Assembly (NCBI GenBank): GCA_002197995.1
Contig: NGZR01000001.1
Span: forward strand, 11,365,501 to 11,429,500
Direction: 5' to 3'
Length of the DNA stretch: 64,000 nt
Source of the DNA: Gaeumannomyces sp. JS-464
Lineage: Eukaryota > Ascomycota > Sordariomycetes > Magnaporthales > Magnaporthaceae
The notes under the pieces were generated by a model. The model did no database searches and was not told the origin of the DNA. It saw only the letters and a program-made list of their open reading frames with translations. Positions 45,504-55,480 of this stretch are shown here, piece by piece (positions within the stretch are counted from its first letter, which is position 1; the number at the start of each line of letters is the position of its first letter). A program made the position numbers and the translations under genes.

Positions 45504-46403
45504 GTGAGGTCTTCTGATATAATCTTTTCTTTTGTTCGTCCGACCTTTAACAGAGCAGCTGCAGGCTGCCGGCACGCATCTTCCCTTTGTCCGTTTCTGT
45601 TTGTCAGTGCATTTGGAAAAGCTGTATGGGCATGCCCGGGATGGGCACAAGGCGTACATGGTTATGGTAATGGTTATGGTTATGGGCATGATAATGATTG
45701 GATGATTTGGGAATGTATGATGAACGACATGGGATACGGAGTTATATACCTTTCGAGTACATACCTATTTTGTCAACTGTGAATATTCAAGGTCTTATCC
45801 AAGCCTGGCGGCATCCAGCAGTGGTTTATTTTGGGCAAGCTCATCAGGCCATCGACTCGACAGCATCCATGGGTTTCGTGCTTGTCAGGATCACGGCCGA
45901 TGCTTTAGGGGCTGCTTCAGGGGAGAACTGATTCACCACTTGCCACACGCTCGCTGCGTGAGGCTGCAGGCGGTTTCACCGACAAGCAGGGTGGGTCGCA
46001 GTGGGAACTCCTGGGTCGGTTGTGGTCGGAGGTGCCAAATCGGAACACGGGGCTGCCTGGACGACTTTTGACTGGAGCAAGCTTCCAGCTTCTGCAGCTT
46101 AGGGTGGGGAGACGAGCTGAGTGAGTGAACAAACCAAAAAAGTCCCGGCTGGAAAGCCATCAATCGGCTGCATATTGGTAGGGCTCCCATCTCAATCTTT
46201 GCACGTCCATCCCGCGGCCAGACCAGCCTTTGCATCATCTCGGCGATGCCCTTGGAACCGAGCCCGCCAGGTAAGATTGAGGGGACTTCAGAGCGAGCAC
46301 GCAATCACGCGACTCCCACGACCCTGCCGGTCTGGTCAGGCCACTGACGACCCATTCCGCCCATAAAATCAAACACCAAAAACAGCTGCTCCCCGCAATC
46401 ACG
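45504..46403. other. Intergenic region with GGTTAT-type simple repeat
   Basis: About 900 bases without a gene. A short imperfect repeat of GGTTAT/GGTAAT units occurs at 45657-45690. The last 200 bases are the probable promoter of the coiled-coil gene. Confidence 0.5.
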
Positions 46404-48309
46404 ATGACGTCGCGCCCCGATCCGCGCCAGAGGGCGGGCCCGGCGCCCCCAAGACCCCAGCACGTCGACGACCCTTAACTCACACACCACCACCACCACC
46501 ACCCTCGGCGCCGCCGACGCAGCCCCTCGGCCCACCACGCCAACAGCGGGAAATGCCAGCATCAGCAGAAACAGGGGCGGCGCCTTTTCCCCAGCCGCAG
46601 CCGCAGACACGACGCTACTAAACCTTGACGGCGCGCCTCCACTGCAGCCTAGCCATGTGCGTGCCGGCAGTAGTGGCCGTGACCAAACACCAACCCCCAG
46701 TCGGCACACGCAGACACCACCGCCCATGAACCACATCCTGGGAATCAGCTCGCCGCACCCGTCGCCGCTACGGCTACACTTCTCCACGCCGCTCCGCTCG
46801 CCCGGCGTCTTCGGCGGCGGCGGCGGCGGCGCGACGCCCCGCTTCAGCGGCAGCTTGGGCAGCTTGGGCAGTAGCCCGGAGAACGCGGCTGCGAGCCATA
46901 AAACAGACGAGAAGGACGACCTGCTGGACGACATTGACGACTACGACCCGACCGCGGACCAGGAGAGCCTGGACGGCGGCGGCGGCGACGATGATAACAA
47001 CGACCACCATGACAGCAATCACCCCTACGTTTCGCCTGCAACTTTGCGCCGCAACATGGTCAAGCTGCTCGAGGACCAGTTGGCCGAGGTGCTGTCGTAC
47101 CTGAAAACGAGCGCGGGCGCCAAGCTCGAGACGGCGGATTTCGTCGCCATACAGGACCAGGTCGACAACATCATGGACGTCTTCAGGCGCCGCGGCTGCC
47201 CAAAGGTGCTCGTCGGCCCGCCGCCAAGGGGCAACTCGCGCACGGTCAACATTTTTAAGAACATGCCCCTAACGCCGCCCCAGCCCCGCAGGCCGGCGTA
47301 CGATACGCTTCTGGACGATGATGAGGATGTGGCGGGGTGGTGCCGGAGGAGGCAGCTGGAGCGTGCAGAGGACCAGAGGCAGAATGAACAAGGACAACCG
47401 CGCGGCCAGACCAGGGACCCCGCAGCGGGTGCTGGTCCGGGAACATGGAGCAGCACCACCACAGCCGCAAGCACGAGCAAACATCGCCCGCTCGGGGACA
47501 GCAGCAGCGGAGGCGCCGGTCTTGCAGCATCGCAGATGCCGCCCCGAGCAGCATTCCCCCGGCCGCGCCGCCGGTGCTCATCGCAACCGGCCCCGGGCTC
47601 CCGACCGACGTCGCGGACCTGGTGGTGGCCGAGGCCGAGAAGCTGTGCCTGGAACTCTCCGCCGTGGCCAAGAGCCTGAGCGACCGCCGCCAAGAGTCAG
47701 ATGCAAGCCTTTCTCTCTTTCGCCCCTCTGCCCTCTTTGTTTTATTTGTGTCAAAAGACCATTATTGTTCTAACAGTTGCTCGTCCTTTGGCGTCCTCTC
47801 CAGCATATACTTGGCCTGCTTGTCGAAGGAAGAAAACGTGCGGATAACCGAATCATGGAGCTGCAGCAGCGTGTCCAAGAGCTGTCAGTGTTCTCTTCTC
47901 TTTCCCCTCAAGAGAGCTGAATGTCACAGACACGGACATTGCATACTGACTCAACCGAAACAAACACAGCGAGGACGAAGTTGGCGAAAACGAGTCGGAG
48001 CTGTTTCACCTCCGTCTCCAGCTAAAGGCCGTCGAGCTCCTCTCGGCCGACCGCGCCGGTGCCGGCGAGCACCTGGACCCGGAGCTGGTCGAGAGCATCG
48101 AGAACTTCCGGGAGGACTTTGAGGCCGTCCAGGAGCGCTGGCGCGAGCGCAGGAGCTGCCGCGGCGACAGCACCACCCTGACCGGCGGTGGCAGCTTTCG
48201 GAGCCCCCAGCAGCAACAGCAGGCCACGCCGAGCTCCCTCTCCGTGGCGTTCACGACGCCCACGCGGGCTGTCGCGGGCCCCGGCTCTGGCTGCCTTTCG
48301 GGTCGGTAG
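46404..48309 (+). CDS. Unrecognised disordered / coiled-coil protein (frame broken)
   Basis: The proposed start is MTSRPDPRQRAGPAPPRPQ at 46404. After a frame change near 46475, a Thr-rich disordered stretch leads into TLLNLDGAPPLQPSHVR, RHTQTPPPMNHILGISS, FSTPLRSPGVFGG and an Asp-rich segment. A helical core follows: LRRNMVKLLEDQLAEVLSYL, FVAIQDQVDNIMDVFRRRGC and a NIFKNMPLTPP motif. Another change near 47445 gives EQHHHSRKHEQ and PVLIATGPGLPTDVADLVVAEAEKLCLEL. Two small introns (about 47691-47803 and 47882-47970) join HILGLLVEGRKRADNRIMELQQRVQEL to EDEVGENESELFHLRLQLKAVELL, a heptad-rich coiled coil. The stop is at 48307-48309. I do not know the family. A minimal alternative start is the ATG at 46726. 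Confidence 0.6.
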
Positions 48310-48890
48310 GCGGTTTAAGTGGAGGAGGGAGTTTCGCGTTTCGCGGTACTGCGGCAATCTGGATGTGGCAACGAACCTGGGGCGGTTTTATTTTCGAGCT
48401 GTGTAGAGTTGGTCCTCCCATCTTTTTTTTTCGTATGAGTATGATACCCAAATTTGTATTCTCATTATTACGAAAATTGTCGCAACGAGCCGCAATCACG
48501 GGGGAACCGAACAAAGTCCTTTGGTAATGTCTGTTGCCCCATATACATACATATTGCCTCGAAGACGTCATGCTGTGATCGAGGTACAACCATATGCGAC
48601 CGTACGCCATCCATACCAATGATCTTGGTAAAGATATCCGAGAATTAACATTGAGGAAAGAATGCGGGGGTACAGGGAAAAGATAAAGCTCGCAGAAATG
48701 TCGACTTTGGCGTAACTCTCAGCGTCAAGTCAAACTCACTTTCACTACAGAGTACCCAGTCAGAAAACGCTTTATTAGAATGGCTTTATGGCTTTTATGG
48801 CTTTCTATCATGCCCTAGAAGATTCCTATGCCTGTATCCATGTACACTCAAAGCCAACGCTGGTGGAGAGTAGTTGCAGGAGGAGCCAGC
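48310..48890. other. Convergent 3' intergenic region
   Basis: 581 bases between the convergent coiled-coil and Stc1-domain genes. Nothing gene-like; probably both 3' UTRs. Confidence 0.6.
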
Positions 48891-49774
48891 CTAGCACTCG
48901 TCTGAGGAGCCATCCGTGTAGTATGCCTCCTCGTCCAGGGCGGCGTCGTGGTCGAGATAGGCCGGGGTGACGAACTGAGTCTTCCGCTGAGAGCTCTTGG
49001 CCCAGGCGCTGCTCCGGCTGGCCGACGAGGTGGCCTGGGAGACAACGGTGACGGTGTCGTCCCGGTCCGCCGGGGCAATGCTGCTCGCAGCAGACGTGGT
49101 GGGCTGGGCCGTGCTCTTGTCGTCGTCCGTATCAACCCAAGGGATGGCCAGCTGGTCATATTTATTGATATCCTCTTGGAACTCGCGCTGGTGCTTTCCC
49201 GGAGGGGGCAGAGGCTTGCGACCTGGCTCGAGGCTGAGCTGGTACTCGATGCACTCCAAGCATCTCTTGTTCCTGGTCAGTAAGGGAACATGGGGAAACG
49301 GCAAAGATAAGAAGAAACATGAAAATGGAGAGGTAAGGAAAAAAGAAGACAACAAAGAAAATGGACTGGAAGTAAAAAAAAACGTCGAGAAGAGAAATTG
49401 CTTACCTGGCCACCGTTGGAACCCCTCTGCGCCCTGGAGAAGGAGGTGATGGGGAGGACGCGCTCGCAGTAGCCCATGCACTTGAGCTCGGTGCTCACGC
49501 CCTTGGTATGATCGCGGCAGGAGATGGTCGAGTTCCGTCCGATGCCGTTGCCCTTGAGGAGCTGGGTCTGGGTGAAGTCCTCCCTCCGGCAGTGGTGCTG
49601 GCCATTGTAGCAGAAGTACCTGTTGTCTTTGCGGTACGCGGGCGTGACGGACCTGGGGGCAGAGCTGCTGCCGGAAGCGCTCGACTGGGGCAGGGCGCCG
49701 CGGCGAGCGGCCAGGGCGGCAGACTGGGTGCCCACAACCAAGGCGAGGCCGTCGGGGTTGTGATTTCCGGCCAT
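48891..49774 (-). CDS. Stc1-domain protein
   Basis: Stc1 domains are small zinc-binding modules. In fission yeast Stc1 links the RNAi machinery (Ago1) to the Clr4 methyltransferase complex at heterochromatin, but many filamentous-fungal members are uncharacterised. Exon 1 (49406-49774) starts MAGNHNPDGLALVV. It contains the domain core RYFCYNGQHHCRREDFTQTQLLKG, ISCRDHT, LKCMGYCERVLPITSFSRAQR, with Cys/His pairs spaced as zinc ligands. After an intron with donor GTAAGC and acceptor ACCAG, exon 2 gives NKRCLECIEYQL, the last CxxC knuckle, then a Ser/Thr- and Asp-rich tail ending in YYTDGSSDEC. The two exons are out of phase by one or two bases, so either one base is missing or extra near 49410-49430 or the splice sites differ. 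The role here is inferred from the domain only. Confidence 0.75.
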
Positions 49775-51281
49775 GGTCGATGTGTCGGGGTTGGGACTTG
49801 GTGAAGGCTGGAGTCAGGTTGTTGAAAGATGGAGGATGGGAGGCCGAGATGGAGCTGGGACGACACGGGAGAGCGGGAGGGTTTTTAAAGATGGGCGTGG
49901 GCATCGACAAGAGGAATCCTTTGCGGTGTTTGGCTGGGCAGGGTAGCTGAACGCAAACGGAGGAGCTGAGTGCAGTTTAGAAAAAAAAAAAAAAAAAAAG
50001 CAAAGAGAAAAAGCAAGCAGATTTCCATCAGTGGCGCAAGCGCCCGTTTAACACCCAACAGGAAGTCGCCGCGGTTGATGGGGATGGAAGCCGGCGCGCC
50101 TTCCTTATTGAACCCCGGGTTGTGGGTCCCTCTTCCCCGGCCGTTTGTGCCGGCGCCCCGTAGCTGAACAAGACGGTCCCAGTTCAATGGAATGCTCACG
50201 TGGGGCGCATGGGCTGTGTCATCACGCGCGGAAGCTCGCCCCTGCAGGATCTTTCCAAATCGCTTGACCGAAGAGGTAAAAGGGACCGAGAGGAGGAGGC
50301 CCGTCGGTAACGGAAGGATGATGGCGAGCCTCGCCCTCGGTGGCCGGGCGCGTTGTTGAGCTGACGTAGAGTAGCAGGGTCGCCTCTCTAGCCGGGCGTA
50401 CAAGTCAAACTTGGCCCTCTCGAGAACGCGAGAACGACCAACAGACAACGTCTGAGAATGCAGGTAATGGCCAGTTCCCCAGGCTAGCGCGCAGCATCAC
50501 CAACCAACGTCGGCAGAATGGAATCACAAACACAAAACCCTCGCATGCTGTACGGCACCAACCCTTGAAAGCAGTCGAACCATGGCCGCCTCGCGCGATA
50601 GGCGGGCATTCCCATTTCCCAGCTGCACCCTGGGGCCAACGCCCGGGTTCGCGATCATTGGCGACCTCGGGCAAGGCTGTCCGCTCCTGCAACCCCCATT
50701 CGACGGCTTGGCGGGAGATAGGCAGGCTGGGCTGTCCGCCCTCCCCTCGTCTCAGCCTCCACTACGCCCGGCCAGAGTGTGTGGAGCAGCAGCAGCTCCC
50801 CGGGAACGGCAAGAAAGCTGCGGGCACACCACACCCGAAGCAGTCAGCCGCTGCCCGTCTGGCCGCAATCGCACGAATTGGATCCCACCTCGCGCGTCAC
50901 GACCGCCGTTCTTTGGTGTACACAGCATGCGGCCGATAACCCGCAGCGGAACCTACCTATTATCCACCACCTCCGTCCGATATATCACCCACCACATCAC
51001 ATGCCCCCAGCAGCCCGAGCAGCCGCAGTTCGCCTTGCTCCTCTTCTTGAATCTTAAACCGGCTGCCTGCCTTAGTTGTTCAACCGGCTCGTTCCCATAC
51101 CTTCTCCTCTTCCCACTCCCTTTCCCCGCATTCTCTCACTCTTCACATTTCATACCGAGCATCGTTCGAATCGTTTGAATATTGTGACGGCCTTTCCCCA
51201 GCATCGGATTCTTTCCAGCCTTGAACCTCTCGCTTTAACTGTCCAGTATTCACCATCCCCCGTCGGCTGTTACACGGCTTC
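49775..51281. other. Divergent intergenic region between the Stc1-domain and DUF7514-like genes
   Basis: About 1.5 kb. An A-run of about 19 lies at 49981-49999. The last 300 bases are C/T-rich, as in fungal 5' leaders. No gene recognised. Confidence 0.5.
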
Positions 51282-52429
51282 ATGACATTCAAGCCCAGCA
51301 TGGAAAGCCAGGCCATGCCACAGCCTTCTGCCGGCCCTGGAACAAGTGTGCCAGAGCAGCTAGCTCCCCCGCGACCCAAGAAGATTCCCGTCACTCCCCA
51401 AGTCCTCTCGCCTCCAGAGTCAGACGAAGATGGCGCCTCCACTGAAGCGGAAGATGGTAGCGCCAGTGAGGCTGGGGACCCGGACACGAAAGAGGGCTCG
51501 CCGTCAAAGCTCCAAGGCAACGCCGGCCCGCAGACCCGGGCTCCCCAGGTGGCTGCTGCGCCGGCCACAGCTGATAACATGATGTTGATTTCCGAGTCTA
51601 AGCTTAGGGAGATGATGCGGGAAGAAGGTAAGAGTCCCCGACAATACTTGCTACAAGTTACTCATCCTAACACTGTACCCTCAACTAGTGGAGAATATTC
51701 TCAAGACTATACAGCTACATCAGAGGACGGCTTTTATGCCCGAGTCCAAGCCGCCTCTCCCCTCTGTTCGAAAGGAAAGGCCTTCACAGAACGGCCCGTC
51801 TCATCCTCTGGCGCCTTTCCAGGCGTCGGTTGCTGACGCCCCTGAGACCGCCACCTCGTCTCCTAACATGCCACCTAGCCCCGTCACGCGGCATGCCAGC
51901 GTGTCTTCTACGGCCAGGACCGGTAGCTTCTCAGGAGCAGCGCCATCTCCGCGAAGTCCAACCGTGCCGTCCGCTGCCACACAGCCAAGCGTCAGCGACG
52001 AAAAATGGGGCCGGCTCTTCGACCAGAACGGCCAACCAACAGGGAGAGCCGAGGAGGTGTTCAAGTCTGTGGCCGACCATATTGTAAGTTCAGCGGACCA
52101 GTGCAGCACATTCTTCTCTGTTTACTCTTTTTGGAAGTATACTTACACAGAGACATCCAAGATCGCCGAGCTCGTTCCTCGGAAGAGCATCGTGGTCACC
52201 CCCGAGAAGCTAGCACAGTTCTATTCGCAACATAGCTTACCCAACGAGCTCTTCCCTTTCGCCAGTAAGATACCTCGTGATCATATCTTTGTGAACAGGG
52301 ACTATTCTAATGACAGATTAGACATGTTCAGTCCTCGTGCAATGGAGTACTCTTTCTTTGAGAGAGTTTCTGACTTATATGAGGAGTAAGCTGGGCTTTC
52401 GTCTATTTCCTCTCCTCTCCTCCTAATTT

Positions 52430-52487
<58 letters not shown>

Positions 52488-53629
52488 CAGTGCCATGCAA
52501 CACAGCCTGCTGACACTTGTCCCAACAGCCTCGGCTGCCAATACCACCTGGTGCCAAAAGATGGCAAGTCCCGGCCAACCATGCCGGGACTAACACCGAC
52601 AGGCTTTGCACAGTGGCTAATTGCGAATATCAAAGCATACCCGGAGGAAGAGGCCCAAAGGCTCGCGGGCATAGTTCTGCAGGTTCCACTTAGCGTGACA
52701 AACCCTGCCGACGGAAAGCCCGAGCGTATGCCCCGGATGATCTCACGGGGCCTGCTACCCGAGCAGCCGGATATCAAGGCCCGCAAGATACTCGACGAGG
52801 CCTTGAAGGACTTCATTGAAGACAGCGAGACTTTCCCAGCATCGGCCTCGAGTTCGCGCCCTTCGGGCCTGAACCTAAATATCCCAGGGTCGTCGTCCTC
52901 GCGTCTCCCAGCCGTGCCCACGCCACCCCACAGGGATCCGAACAGATACAAACCAACGCGGGACCAGCATTACCCCGACAGGGGAGTGTCGACGAGCCGG
53001 AGAGAGTCGCGCGGGTCGGGATACATGGAGCCCGTTGACTGGTCCCCGGATGGCAATGCAAGCTACTCACGCCATGGATCGATCCCTCTGAGCCCGACTT
53101 CTGAGAGAGACAAGGCACCGGTGCCACCGCCGTCGGCCGGCCGCCGGGCCCGGAGCCCACAGTCCCGCAGGCACAGCCATACTGCTGTGAATGTGATGCA
53201 AGCCATCCGCCGCCCATGACGGGCGGAACCGAGTATGCGCAGCCCTCGTCTTCGGGCGGGCTACTGCCGCCAAGCACCACATACGCATCTGGCGCTGGCG
53301 GAGGCCCTATGCCGTCTTCCCCTACCACACTGTCGCCCGAGCAGCTGGCTACAATTCGAGACAGATCCCCTCGTCACGGCCGTGACAAGGATTATTACAA
53401 CCTCCAGAGGCAGTCGTCATACGTTCCCTCCCGCGCATCACGGACCAGCCTCGACGGTGCTGTCCTTATCCCAGGGCAGATTCCCCGCTCATCGGGGTCG
53501 TATCGCGAGTACGACCGCGAAGGCTCCGGGGAGACCAGTCCGCCTCGCAGACGGAGGCGCGGCACCGCGACGTCGGAGGACGCCAAGGGCCATGGGTGGG
53601 ACGAAGCTCCGCGGCACAAAGGGAAGTAA
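51282..53629 (+). CDS. DUF7514-like uncharacterised protein, frame break near the 3' end
   Basis: The N-terminus is disordered (PPRPKKIPVTPQVLSPPESDEDG). Exon 1 ends at 51627 (GTAAGA), and exon 2 starts at 51689 with VENILKTIQLHQRTAF. The conserved domain begins at DEKWGRLFDQNGQPTGRAEEVFKSVADHI, then SIVVTPEKLAQFYSQH. After an intron at 52386-52528 that contains a long CA repeat, it continues with LGCQYHLVPKDGKSRPTMPGLTPTGFAQWL. An additional 54-nt intron at 52084-52137 keeps the frame and may be real. At about 53215 the frame hits a stop just where CC|ATGACGGGC continues in another frame to 53629, with a basic, Ser-rich tail. A single missing C would join them. Function unknown; the family is widespread in filamentous fungi. 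Confidence 0.72.
52432..52485. repeat. (CA)n microsatellite inside an intron
   Basis: About 27 uninterrupted CA units lie within the 143-nt intron at 52386-52528 of the DUF7514-like gene, ending some 40 bases before the 3' splice site. Confidence 0.95.
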
Positions 53630-55480
53630 GATGTAGTTTTTGTCGCTGACGGGGTGCACAAACAGGCAGTGATTGATGTCAAGACAGGCGCAGGCGCGTT
53701 TTGCAAGGTTGCTCACCATTCTTCTAGCAAGGTATCCGCCCCTCGTTCCTTGATTTTCTCTATGATTTTCCCATGGACTTTGAAAGGCACGCGATGTCAA
53801 GGTTTGCGAGACGTCTTCTATGTTTCCTCAGCCATCCCATGGTTCTCTCTTTTTTTTCCTCATTTTCTCAATTGGTTTGCTCGGCTTCTTGCATTATGAG
53901 AAAAGACGCACATGTTTGCGACTAATGTATATGTTGTCTATACGAAGTCAGTCCCGAGACTGGGGACGACGGAGCAATGTCTTCTGCCGTATAGATGTGT
54001 AACTAGAGTTTCACGAATTGATGACCATGTAAATGTCGATTTACTTGCGTATGTACCTACGGTTGTGACGTACGCTTCCCGTATTCTCCCAAAGAATCAC
54101 AGTCTCCCAAGCGCTATCCCCCGCGAGACGCAGGAGCGGGGCTTGACGTCATGTATAAAGCGAAGACGATATCTCCTACTCCCGGGCACCGCTTCGCAGA
54201 CGAGTTCTTCGGGTGCTGGGTTATTGTTGTGTCGCAGTCTAGCCGTAGCGCTTCGGAGTAGTTCGGTTGGACATGGAAAAGAGCTGCAGGCGGCCGCCGT
54301 TGGGCCGAATGGATGGCTGATTGTTGGTTTGGTGGTGCAGCGCGGGGATCTGCACCGGATTTACGACGGACATTTTTCAGCTCCTACCTCGGCTACGCTC
54401 CCCGCGATGCTGGCCGTTGGCCGCTGCATGGGGCTGATTTTACGTACAATATGATGGTCAAAACCTTGGTAAACGGTGAAGACCGCTGGCTTGCGGGGAA
54501 GGGAGGAAAACCAAAGACGGCCGGCGGAGATAGGCTCGCTCCTGGATCTTCTCAGATGACGTCTCCCGTTCAAGCTTTTGCCATGCCGGCCTGGGGAGCG
54601 GGTGGGTCCCTTGCGGGCACTGCATGCGTGATGTCTGTCGATCAAAGTCGGAGAGCCCGCTGTGGTGATCTCTTGGTTCGGCCAGGCATCTTCTTGCAGA
54701 GGCTTCAATCTTTCCCGCCCACCTCTCATCGCGGCCCGGCATGCCCGTCAGGTAGCTTGCACAGTTTACGCGTCGGATAGATCACGGAAAAGAAACAAGG
54801 ACGCCGGTAGCCGTATGCAGTCCCATGTGTTTGCGTCCATCATCCAACATCCAACCCGCCTCCTCACCCGTCGTCAGCACTAGCCTGCGTAGATGACTTT
54901 CAAACCCGTGCGTTGTTTCTTCTCCAACGTGCCCACTCCTGTGTCTACGCCGGCGGACTGTAACCGATGCTGCAGTCACACACACACAAAAAAAAAAAAA
55001 CTCAATGGACACTGACCCCATCTCTCCGGCCGTGGTGATCCGCCCGCTAGGAAAGACGGCTGCAACTGCAAGTTCGGACCCTCTGACATCATAACCACGC
55101 GGAGGGTGTGTGCCGGGGATCATGCTCGAGATCTGTAATGTGGGGAGGTTGTTTACCTCGGGAGGTTCGGGCTTGTTTGGGTGATCCTGCACAATGATGA
55201 AGCTTGTTTGGGATGTGGATGGACGAGGAGGTATGGTTTAAATAGAAGAGACTTTTACGCCACCCTCCGCGTTCTCCAGAGTCTGGGCTCCCCATGTTTT
55301 GTTTTTTTTCTTCATCCTCTCGAAACTGTCAAGCCGCGTCGGGTAGAGAAGACCTAGCCTGTCGTACCCTCCTCCTTTTCGGCTTATCGGGTTGCGAAGA
55401 AAACGGTATGATATAGGGGCCCGTGACAACTTTGATATCCACGCGCATACACGCAAGAAGAACGAACGGCGGAGAAGAGA
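53630..55480. other. Intergenic region upstream of the MFS gene
   Basis: About 1.85 kb, no supported gene. Contains a short CACACA-then-A-run element at 54977-55000. The part after 55200 is the probable MFS promoter. Confidence 0.5.

Noticed and set aside
45657..45690. Telomere-like reading of the GGTTAT repeat
   Set aside because: Few imperfect units, not TTAGGG, and flanked by ordinary genes.
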